In this document: one piece after another, positions 25,001 to 37,000 of the stretch | How the letters are laid out: every line of letters starts with the position of its first letter | Position numbering within the stretch: position 1 is the first letter of the stretch | Assembly: GCA_026122225.1 (NCBI GenBank) | Contig: JANEZZ010001956.1 | Location: 1,986,501-2,050,500 of the forward strand | Reading direction: 5' to 3' | DNA: 64,000 nucleotides | DNA from: Heloderma charlesbogerti | Taxonomy: Eukaryota; Chordata; Lepidosauria; Squamata; Helodermatidae | Notes under the pieces: generated by a model | What the model was told of the DNA's origin: nothing | The model's input: only the letters and a program-made list of their open reading frames with translations | The model's database searches: none | Position numbers and translations under genes: made by a program

Positions 25001-28000
25001 CACCAAGATTCAAGAGAGGAATATATTGCACAATAAATAGACGTTGGCAGTCTGTGTGATTCATACAACGCTGCAATTAAGGCAAACTACTGGGGACCCA
25101 CCTTGAACCTGAACAGAGGTAGACACAGTTCTGCCAATCGTGTTCTTAACAAAGGAGCTTCCATTTCTGTCGCAAAAAAAGCAAGGGAAGGTTGAAGGGT
25201 CAGAACAGACATAAGCTAAATTAGCTCAGGAGTGTCTGTGTAAGTACTCAGTACACCCACCTCAAAAGAGTTGGTTAGTGCAGTGGCAGGGGCTCCTAGA
25301 AGAACCCGCTTGGTGTCATGTCAAAAAAAGAGCAACTAGGACCGTGGGGCCTTGCCAGAAAAGATGGCAGCAGCGTGCATTCATGGAGGATAAGGCTATC
25401 GATGGCTAGATGCTACCTCCAGTATCGGAGGCCGCATGCCTCTGAATACCAGGTCCTGGGGAAAACGCATGGGAGGGTGCTGTTGTGCTCCTGTCCTGCT
25501 TGTGGGCTTCCCCTTGGGGCATCTGGTTGGCCACTGGATGAACAGACTGCTGGACTAGACTGCAAATCCACTCCAGATTTCAGTCAGAACAGACTGCAAA
25601 TCCATTCCAGATTTCAGTCAGAACTCTAAAGGAGCTATCCAAGGTACTTTGCACATTCACCGCCCCACTGACATCGGAGCCACCAGCCTCCACTGGGCTT
25701 AGATAGATCCAGCAGGGCTCGTCTCATGTTTTTATTTCCGTAAAGCAGAGGTGGGCTGCACACTGCCCCCTAGACCTCTGTCCATCCTCTGCCTCTGCCA
25801 AATTTGCTGTTGTGGCGGCAGCAGCAAAACAATCCGGAATTTGTCGTCCAATCTCTGCATCAAACAGCAACAGTGGCCTAAAACTTTAGCTTTAATGCCT
25901 TGGTTGAAAGTTAAATGTGAATGTTTTAGGCAGCCGTTGCAGTTTGCCTCTGAAATTCAGTGGCGCGTGGCAGCGATAAAGCCCCCAGGGGTTGAAATTG
26001 GCCCCCAGGAGTTGCCACCCCTGCCTTAACGGCTTGCCTAGAGTCTGCGGATCTTACATGCTATTAAAACCGGGTTGCTTGCCTGATCTGGAAGGATGCA
26101 AGTGAAGTTCTGTTTGGAACATACAGTGCTGCCTTATGCACAGTCAGAGCCCTTCGAGTCCATGTTGCGTTCCGGCATGGTGAACTACCTGCGCATTGTC
26201 CCCCAAGCTCGGCATAGCCTCTCCTCTCTCTTAGACTAGAAGCCCTGCAAGGGAGCGGCACAGAATCCTGTTTAACAAATCCTGCTCCCCACAGATATGC
26301 AGAGCTTGAATCAGTAGCCATGGTTCAACAGACACCAGAGAGTCCAGTAGCTCTCTAGGGTCTGGAGCAGAGGTCTTTCCCAAGCCTACTACTCCAGGTT
26401 CATTTTAACTAGAGATGCTGAGAACTGTTTCTCCTCTTTTTTTCTCTTGACATTCCTTTAAAACACTGGAATGCCCAAGGCATTTTTAGACATCATACAT
26501 GGAGGTCTTTGCCCTCCAGGAGCTGAAGCAGTGTGAGACACAGATTCAGCTAACTTCGGGATTTTAGATTCAAAAAAGGGGTGGAGGGATCAGCTATTAT
26601 TTACCTCTTAGTCCCAGCAGCCGTGGGTGCAACCTGAAACTTGCATAACATCTAGTCTGCAAATCTCTTCCTAGACTCCCCAACTTAAGACCAAAGGGAC
26701 AGGCAACCTGGTGTCCTCCAAATGTGTTGGACAACAACGCCATCAGCCTCAGCCAGTATGGCCAATGGGTCAGGGAGTATGGGAGCTGTAGCCAGCTTCT
26801 TCTTCCCACTGCTGCCTGGATAAAGTATGTTGCCCAGCGGAGGATTCCACGCTTAAAAATGGCATAGAAACAATTTTAGATAGATAGCCTTTATGTAAGC
26901 TCTCTATCTATCAACATGGATATGCAGATCTATATTTCTATTCATTGCTGAAACAGGGTACCAATAGCCCTCTTTCAGAATAAATTGCAGGGAGGCATTC
27001 CAGGAAGATTCAGTCGTTTGCAAACCCACACTGCAGATGACAGCGAAGTGGAATCCCTTCACCGCACTCCCACTCAGAGGCTTAATATGTTTGATAAATG
27101 AGGGCATTGTTCTGTGAGCTTATTGGATTTCTACTTCCTGCGCGTGTTCCCTGGATTAGTCACTGATTACATTATTGCTCTGAGAGTTCGGTGCGCACTG
27201 GGAATGGTTAGCAAACCTTGGTAGCTGCTACAAACGGGGGTTCAATGCAAAAGTGGTGCATGGACAATCTAACCCCCAATAGTTTCAGAGTTTATCTGCA
27301 TAGAGCAGCCTTCTCTAACCTGGTGGCCCCCAGATATGTTGGACTGCAATTCCCAGCATTCCCAGCCACCATGGCCACTGGCCATGCTGGCTGGGCATTG
27401 CAGTCCAAACTGGAGAGTGCCAGGTTGGGGAAGAGTGGCATATTGCTTCCTGTTTCATAAGCTTCAGAAACGGATAAGTCAGCGTGGTGCAGTGGTTAGA
27501 ATGTTGGGCTGAGACTCAGGAGATCCGGGTTCTAGTCCTCACTCGGCCATGAAGTTCACTGGGTGACTCTGGGCCAGTCACTGGCTCTCAGCCTCACCTA
27601 CCTTACAGGGTTGCTGTGGGGATAATATGGAGAGGAGGACAACCATGTAAGCCACTTTGGGTTCTTTGCAAGAGGAAAAAAGGCATGATATAAATGTAAG
27701 AATCAATTAAAAAAATTAAAAATAAGTCCTCGTTTGGCACCACATAGCAGCTAAGAGTAAGGGAGGGAGCAATCCTATGCGGATAGATGGCCACCTCTGA
27801 ACATAGAGGAGACCGCCTATCCAATGCACAGGGGGAGGAGCGTGGAGGGGATCCTCTCCTCTGCGCTCCAGCCACCCTGTATTTGCGGCTAGATGGCCAG
27901 TTTTGGCTGTCTAGCCGCAGGACATCAGAACGTGGGGTGGGGAGGCTGGACAACACATAGGAAGTGTTGTACCGGCACTTCTGTGCTCCCCACCTCACCC

Positions 28001-31000
28001 CTGGGAATGCCCCTTTTTGCCCTGCTCCGCACTGCTCTTACAAGCACGGAGTGCTGGGACGATCAGTGCTGCCTGCGAGGCGACAGGGGAGAGGACGGGG
28101 AGGCGGTTCTCCGGGAACGAACCTCAGAGTGCGGGCTCCAAGGTCGGTTCCCGGAAACTGACCAATCCTATAGCTGTCTAGCTGCTATCTAGAGGCCACA
28201 GGATTGCGCCCTTAGAGATGGGAGTCCGCAATTCAAGTTTCACCACAACCACGAGGTCACTGAATGGCCTGAGGCAGGCCACCAATCTTGGTAGAGGGAA
28301 CTGCAATATGGGGAAAATAGCACCACTCTAACTTGCAGGTTTGCTGCAAGGATTCCCGACAGAATGTACACGAAGCACTTGGAAGGCACAACAAGGTTAT
28401 ATAAGCAGTTATGTAGCATGGCATACATGTGTGAAAAGACCCAGACTTTACAGAATTTAAGCTTATACCCCACTTTTCTATCAACGTTAATACCTAATGC
28501 AGCTTGCAAATAAAGAAGAGACGCACCCCCCCACACAAACATGTGAGAGAGAAAAACACAGTACACACTTCTTAGCATATAACCCATAGCAGAAAACACT
28601 CTTATTTCATGCCCCACACTTTCCTGAACAGTAGAGAGTTCCAGCACAGCTTTACAGAGACAGTTTCCTTTTTGAGGAGGCAGCACTGCAGACCTGAGCA
28701 TACGCAGCTGCCTTCTAATGAGTCAGACGATTGGTCCATCTAGCCCAGTGATGCCTGGGAGCAACTCTGAAGTCTCAGATCTCCGAACCCTGAACTACGG
28801 GCTGTCCCACCCTTTGTCTCGTACATTAGTAAATAACTATTATGCAGACAAGTGGAGTGTGCAAGAAGCAAGTAGCCACACAGGAAGTCATGCTAGCCTC
28901 AACAGGAAGTTAGTCCAGCACCCCTAGATGCTAAACACTCATCCGGTTTGTACATGACGACAACCCATATTATGGGTTGTTAAATTGTGGGATGTTGTTA
29001 CATGTGAACCCGGAACTATGGGTTAACTATGGGTTTTTAACCACAAGCAACCCATGAAGAGAACCCAGGTTCTGTGGTTGGGTTGTGAGCTCAGGGTTGT
29101 TTAAACCATGGGTTGTTGTGACGTGAGAACCCAGAACTGTGGGTTGTTCTTGGACTGTTTCACCAGGTAGAAGGCAAGAGCAGTCCAAAAAAGCCAGCCA
29201 CTCTACATGCCAGTAATACAGTGCCACAAAGGCACTTGGGATACTGGGAGGGAAAGAGTGGGAACCAAACAACCCAGGAATTGACCAAACAACCGCGGTT
29301 TGCTCAATCATCTGGCAGCCAAATCGTGGGTTATTTCTGGGTAAGGCAGCAACTCATGGGTCAATTAAACCATGATTTGTTGTTACGTGCAAACTGCCCC
29401 ATTGGGTCCTAGGATTCAGAAACCTCTTACAACCTTTCCAAGCCTGCTCTGAAACTGAAATTCTTCTGTGACAAATTCAAAACTGCTCATGCTGAGCAAA
29501 CCAATTTCACAACCTCTTTCAACCCTGCAGATGGACAAGAGCTGAGCTGACCATCCAAACGGCTACGGTGTTCCGTTGTCTTGATTACCCACTAATTATG
29601 GCATAAACACAGACAAAGGAAGCTGTGTTAGTAGATGCTAACCAATTGTCTGCTAACTTCTCCTACATTGTGTCATTTAAAAAAAATTCTTCCAGATCTT
29701 TTAAAATGTAGATAGTTGTATTTTATTTCTGTCCTATGCTGAATGTTGTATGCTGTGTTGCTTGACTGTGTTTTTAGCATTTGGTTTTGATCTGAATTGT
29801 CATCTCCTCCCATATATACTTCCCAGTCTCTAAGATCATCCTCAGTGGTCCTTCTCTGGGAGCCCCCACCAAAACAAGTGAGGTGGGTGGCCTTTAGAAA
29901 GAGGGCCTTTTCTGCTGTGGCACCCCGGTTGTGGAATGAGCTTCCCAGAGAGGCTTGCCCGGTGCCTACGTTATACTCTTTTCGGCGTCAGGTGAAGACC
30001 TTCTTCTTTTCCCAGGCATTTTAATCTTTTAGTTTCTGTTGTTTTAAATCTGTTACTCCATTTTAAATATTTGCACTGCTGCTGTATTACCCCTGCAGTA
30101 GGCCTCTTAATTTAGAGGTGCCAAGAGAGCGATAAATCAGATCCAGGTTTACTTACAAGGAGTACTTTATTGAGTACCATCAGCACACAGACGTACCCAA
30201 TGGTTGGATCAGACAGCTTCTCTGAACCCAGAGCCAAGGGGTAAAATGGGTTTTATACCATACATGTTAGCAGTGAGGCAGCATGACAGAAGCAAGCGTT
30301 AATCAGCGTTCATTCCCAGCATAGACTAGCAGTGCTTGTTCAGAAGGAAAACGATCAGAACTTTCCCAGCACAGCCACCTGTAACTCAGCATAAACATAG
30401 CCTCACTTCTCAGGCACATCCTAGGCCCTGGTAAGATACTAGTCTTCGTTAGCATGGAATGTGCTGAGGCCACGCTATCGACCTTTCACTCATCTCACAT
30501 GCTCAGAGGTCCACTAGCAAAGAAATTGCACCAATAATGAACCTAAGCCAAGCATTATGGATCTTTAGGCCCTTCAAAAACTACAGGTGACCTGGTTACA
30601 CTCCTGGGGCCATTACAGCTGCTAGGTTTTATTTTGTTTTTGTTTTTTAAAATCTATTTTATACTGTGGCTTTAAACTTTGATATTGTATTTTATCATGT
30701 CATGTTTTATGGTTTTAATTGCTGTGAACCACCCAGAGAGCTTTGGCTACTGGGAAGTATAGAAATGTAATATAAATAAACAAATGCATTATAAGATGCT
30801 CTGGGGAATCCTGTTTTGATTGAAAAATGGACTGGTAAGTTACAGAAATAAATACGTAATGTAAGATTTGTCAGGTTTACCCCTTCCCATTAAATCTTAG
30901 TATGAGAACAGAAGGAGCTCCCTTATCCTGTGCCCAGCCAGTAATTCCATCTATTGCCATATTGGCTCTCCAATGGCTCTGGCGGAAGATGGTATCAGAC

Positions 31001-34000
31001 ATACCCCAATATATGCCCCAATATATCCTTTGATCAGCGATCAAACCTAGGACTCCCTATATTGAGAACATGGGGTCAGCCTCAGTAGTGATAGCCAATC
31101 CTCTATTACAGTGAGAGCCAGTGTGGTGTAGTGGCTAGAGTGTTGGACTGGGAGCTGGAAGATTCTAGTCCCCACTCAGCCATGGAAGCTCACTGGGTGA
31201 CTTTGGGCCAGTCACAGACTCTCAGCCCTCACAGGGTTGTTGTTGTGAGGATAAAATGGAGAGGAGGAGGATTATGTACGCCGCCTTGGGTTTCTTAAGG
31301 AGGTAAAATGGTGGGCTATACATGTAATAAATAAATAAATAAATCCTCACCAATGGTTAAATCGCATTCATAAGGTTAACTCCAAAACAAGCTCCTACTT
31401 GCATTCAACTTTCACAGATAGTCTCCACCCTATGACTTTTCTTTCCCCTAGCTCACAAGGTGAATAGTTTGGTAATAAAGAGAGGGAGAAAGACATGCAG
31501 GTAAAATGTGTCAAGAGAAGCTTTTTGCAGCTCCCATGATCGTAATCCTCACAGGATCAGCAGGTTATTCAGGTGGACCGAGCAAAACAAAGCCAGTGTG
31601 CTTGCTACTCCACTCCGAACAGGAAGACAAAGGTCAGCTGACAAGAGTGTAAGCCAGGGATCCCCAAAGCAGTGCCTTGGTCACCTGCAAACACCTTTCC
31701 CCCTCCTGTTTATTTTAATATACATACATGGATTTGTATGAAATGCATACAACTTTCTAGCAATTACACATAGCAGACCAAATATCCAAATATCCGTTTG
31801 AAGGTGGCGTTGCCACCTGTTCAAATATTGAAAGCATTGTAAGGTCCTCAATCCACTGCATTATCGGAGGTGAGTGTTTATCCTTCCAGTGTTGCAATAA
31901 CTGTCTTATTGCAGTCCAGATAAGGAGGTTATTACACAGATAAATTTTGTACTGGAACAGTCTTTAAGATTCATTGATGTACATGCTCTTTTAAATTATT
32001 TACCTGTTTCATGGAAATTAACAAATGGTCAGTGTAAATGGATTCTCTGTGCCCTTTTGGCAGCTAAGAGAATCCATTTACACTGACCATTTGTTAATTT
32101 CCATGAAACAGGTTAATAATTTAAAAGAGCATGTGCATCAGTGAATTTTAAAGACTGCCCCAGTACAAAATGTGTCTGTGTAATAACCTCCCCCACCCCA
32201 AAGAAGCAACTACTGGACATTGGCAGAACATATGTTTAAAAGAAGCATTAGCTGCATTGCACCACCAGCAATTAGCCGAATTAGACAATCCCTTATTAAA
32301 GAGAAGTTGCAGTGTCCAATAAACATGAAACGAAAGTTTTGGCTGAATAAGACACCACTTAAAATCCACAGACGTGGCAGATAGACACCAAAGTGGTGAT
32401 CCGCTGATTAGGCATTTTGTGGTGGAGCCCACAGCAGTTTCTCAAATTCCCAAATGTGCCCATGGGTCCAAAAAGGTTGGGGACCCTGGCGTGAGCCGCT
32501 GCTGGGCTTTGAAGTAGCCTAGAAGCCCTTCCCTCTAATCTCAAAAATATGGGGCATAGCAGACTACTTAGTAATGAAGCAAAGATACATTATATATGTG
32601 CTTAAAGGTACTCTCTTGTTGTCCAAGACTCATGTTCAACGTTAGCCTCAAAGACCAATCCATTTCTTGTACCATGAGCTTTTGCCAGTTACCAATATCT
32701 AACAAGTTTCTAGGCAGCTTTATGGATCTCATGAAGCCTTCCCCAGCCTGGTACCCTTGAGATGTTTTGGACCCCAATTCCAATCAGTCCCAGCCAGTAT
32801 GACCAATGGTCAGGAATGCTGGGAGTTGTAGTCCAAAAATATCTGAAAAACCCCTGGTTGGAGAAGGCTGTTGTCGCCTACAAAAGCTTATGCCATAATA
32901 AAGGGTAGCTGTTAAAGGATCAAGGGATGAATTACGGTTCTTAAATTACCAGAAACTTCATTAGAACTCCGCTCTTCAAAGTTTGTTCTCAGCATGATGG
33001 GTAACAATTACACAAACTATCATCATACTTAGTATTTATATAGGAATCCCAAGTGCCCGGTGAACTACATCCATTATTTTCCATGGGGGAAAAAACAATC
33101 CTTCCACCCAAGGCCTGTGAAAGGGAAGGCCTGTCTTTACTTAGAAAAACAGACACCTCCTCTGGGAAGCAGAAGCCAGAAGCTCCTCAGGAACAGTGGG
33201 CCACCAAATGGAGATACAGAGCCACGAACTAGCTCTGGCAAACCCCAGAGCCTATCCTGTCCCTATATGTATTGCAGTTCCATCTCCCAAGACATTTTGT
33301 AGCAGAGATGTTGCAGCTTGCAGTCTTTCAACAAAAACATTTCCAAGGAGGACATTAGTGCACATCTGCTGAGCTGGAATTTATTAGCCAGTTTGACACT
33401 GTGGAACTCCGATGGCCAAACCCGCCATGACGTTAGTGATGAGAATGCAATTAACATGTACGTTTGTCACGGACGGCCACTGTGGTATAGTGATTAGGGT
33501 GTTGGACTGGGACTCTGGAGACCTGTGCTCAAGTCCCCACTTGGCCATGAAGCTCACTGGGTGACTTTGGGCCAGCAACTGACCCTCAGCCTAACCTACC
33601 TCACAGGGTTGTTGTGAAGATAAAATGGAGCGGAGGAAGATGATGTATACCACCTCGGGCTCCTTGGAGGAAAAGTGGGATATAAATGTAGCAAATATAA
33701 TACATAAATTATGTAAATAGCCACTACATTTCAAGGGAAGCTCCCACTGGTGCCAATGAAGGCTTGCCTTGAAACGCAAAAAGTAGCTTCAGAGAAGCTA
33801 TTTGTCAGGGTGGAAACTGAGCCCATAGAGCCCCAGAGCAGTTCTGATTCTGAGGAGGAACAGCAATCTGTGGGAGAGGAGCTTGCTCATCTCTCACAAG
33901 CACAGCAGCTGGCAGAGATTCCTCCTGCCAGCATTCCTGGGAGAGATAGTGACCCTGGCAGTGAGAGAGCGCTGGAGGGGGGCTTGCTGGACGCTCGGCG

Positions 34001-37000
34001 CAGACGCAGGGAGCGACGACACATGGAGGGAACCGAAAGGAGGCGCTCCACTCGTTTGGCGCTCAAACAACGGTCGCATCCCGAGGACCCAAGGGAAAGA
34101 GGGAGGATCTCTCCATAGCCCATAAGTTCAGAGTCTTCCTGCAGTTCGCCTTCAAACGGGGACCAACTGCCTTATCTGGAGCTTAGGCTACTCTGCTATC
34201 TATCCCCAGTGCAGTTCCTTGCTTAGTCGCTAGTAACTAGTATCTGTAAGAGTCATAAAGGAGTAAAGTCTCAGAAAGAATCCTCGTCGTCTGTGTCCTG
34301 AGTTGGCTATTGGAGCGGACTGTAAGAGGCAGCTAGGGCGCTCCTGACACTATTTTTGTCAGAACTGTGGCAGGGAGAAAAATAAAGTTAAATCCCCCTC
34401 CAAGCCCTGCAGTCAGAAGTTGGTTGCTCAGGCTTTCCCGGGGCTCCTACTTCTGTAACAAAGATCACATATATGCTAAATGTATTTATCAGTGGAGGCT
34501 GGTGGCTCCGATGTCAGTGGAGTGGTGAATCTGCTCTGGATTCCAGGCAGAACCGGTCAGAACTCTAAAGGAGCATTCCGAGGTGTGGAAGCTGGAAGCT
34601 AGCTCCTTTAGAGTTCTGACCGTTCTGGCTGAAACCAGGAGCGTATTCACCACCCCACTGACATCGGAGCCACCAGCCTCCACCACTATTCATGCAACGA
34701 GCATCAGGTCTAGTTAGGTCCTAGAAAGTAATTGCCTTCTTTCGGTCATTCTTGACACTATTCATCACAGATGGCTGCTACTCAGGAGCAATTCACACCC
34801 ATGCCGGTTGGATTCTGTCTTCATTTGTACTCTGTACAGTACTGACATACAACTACTGCTCTCTCTTGTACTGCTTGCCCTTCTGGCCTCCCTTTGTACA
34901 ATGCACATCCCCCCCCCGGCCCTTCTTGCTGCATTCAAGATTTATCTACTGCATCCACATGAACAAGCAGGCTGCGGCTCATTAAAGGTTATGTGAACAT
35001 ATCTTCCTTATGCCTTTCAGTTTCCACAGGACTCTCTCTATCTCTCTCGTTTTTTATTACAACAGACTAATGTGGCTCCCCCTTTAAGTGACACCACCTT
35101 CACAGATGACCAAGGCAGGAACGCCGCTTAAAGCAGTGCCAACTCCAAGTTTGGGGGGGGGCTTGGGTAAGACACCCTCAATGAGCCCTGTCCCTCAGTG
35201 GGTCTACCTTCTCACCACCATTGTCAGCAGCTGCTCATGTTCTTCCTCCTCTTCCTCATCACTGCTCCCACTTGCTTGCTTGGCAGGCAGAGAGTCGGTG
35301 AGCAAGCAGGCCATGGCATCTGCTGCTCATAAGAGCATAAGAACAGAAGAAGAGCCCTGCTGGATCAGGCCAAGGGTCCATCTAGTCCAGCATTCTGGTC
35401 ACACAGTGGCCAGCCAGCTGTCGACCAGGCACCCACAAGCAGGGCATGAGCGCAACAGCACCCTTCCAGCCATGTTCCCCAGCAACTGGTACTAGAGGTA
35501 GCATATAGCCATCAAGACTGATAGCCACTGATAGTCTTTTCCTCCAGGGATTTGTCTAACCCCCTTTTAAAGCCATGCAAATTGGTGGCCATCACTACAT
35601 GTTGTGGTAGCAACATCCATAGTTAGACTATGTGCTGTGTGAAGAAGGACTGCCTTTTATCTGTCCTGAATCGCCAACCAATCAGCTTCATAGGATGACC
35701 CCAGGTTCTAGAAAGAGGGAGAAAAACATCTTCCTATCCACATTCTCCACACCATGCATAATTTTGTAGACCAGGAAGTAAACACGTCCTGACTGTTAGA
35801 GCAATATGACAATGGAACCAATTACCCAGGGAGGTAGTGGGCTCTCTCCCACACTGGAGGCATTCAAGACGAGGCTGGACAGCCATCTGTCAGGGATGTT
35901 CTGACTTGGATTTCTGCATTGAGCAGGAGGTTGGACTCGACGGCTTTGTAGGCCCCTTCCAACCCTACTGTGCTATGATTCTATGACCTGTATCATGTCT
36001 CTCCTTACCTCCTTTTTTCCAAGCTAAACAATCCCAGCTGTTGTAACCTTCTATCATAGGGGAGATGCTCCAGCCCCTTGATCAATTCAATTGCCCTTTT
36101 CTCCTTCTTCTCAACATTGCCTGGGCCGGAGGAAGAGGCAAGGGAACAAGAAGATTGCAATGATTAAGAGAGAAGCAAGTCCAGGGGACTCTTGTCAGTG
36201 GGCCCCTGCTGGGGTGTGGGCCCTTGGCAAGTGCCCAACCATGCCTACCCTTGCCACTGGCCCTAGCTTAAGGCTACCCAGTAAATCGAGGCAAAATGTA
36301 AACTTGGGACATCCTGGCTCACAGCTCATTCTTTTCTCCCCCACCCCCCGCACACCATTTTGCTACATACACGAGCTCTCTGCTAGCTATCATCACCCAC
36401 CATGTCCATTTCTAAGGCTTTCACTTCTTTTCCAGCTTTTGGCTTCCACAATTGCTCTTTGATATGACTAAGAAACACACCAGATCCCATTTGAAGTCTG
36501 CTCACCCACTGGAAATTTGGCTCTCTTCCTTGTGCTTCTGTCCCCATCTCTCACATGTATGACTCAAGACACCCACTGGTGCATAAATTCCAAGTACTAC
36601 CCATTTATCAGATAGGCACTGCTAGGTGCAGAACAAAGGGGTTTTGGAACTAGGCTTTGGCATGTGCCTGGGCAATTGTTTGCAGGTACTTGGCTGCAGA
36701 AGAAGCAACTATCCAAACAAACCATGCAGACATTTTCTAGATCGTATATCCTGCTTCTCCCCATTGCTGGGTGTAGAAGGCTATGGAAGTTGTGGAGCAC
36801 ATCCTGTGCGTGCTGAGGATCCTGGATTAAATCACAGGATCCATTTATTAATTAATTCCTGATGAACTTCAGAACTTATACCTATTGAGCTCAGGACTTT
36901 ACCTTATTTCTGAAGATGGACCTTGGAATTATTTCCAAGTCTTTGGTTTTTCCTTTCCCTCTGGCTTCTACCTCTAACTAAGTTCAATGCTTCACATGCC

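Larger units (their letters stand above)
31655..32488. mobile_element. hAT element containing an L1-like fragment
   Basis: The ends CAGGGATCCCCAAAGC and GGTTGGGGACCCTG are inverted. The flanks gtgtaagc (31,647-31,654) and gcgtgagc (32,489-32,496) agree at 6 of 8, the two differences being C/T and A/G transitions. Right-end motifs gcccatgggtccaaaaaggt and aaattcccaaatgtgcc are typical of this reptile hAT family. The interior is a minus-strand L1-like ORF2 fragment. Confidence 0.6.

Noticed and set aside
27478..27715. tRNA gene in the SINE head
   Set aside because: The A- and B-box-like motifs are present, but there is no cloverleaf, and the MIR-like core follows directly. It is a SINE.
33750..34118. 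122-codon ORF as a host gene
   Set aside because: Most of it lies inside a well-bounded solo LTR, the start is outside it, and no domain or splice structure is evident. It is kept only as a finding about the LTR.
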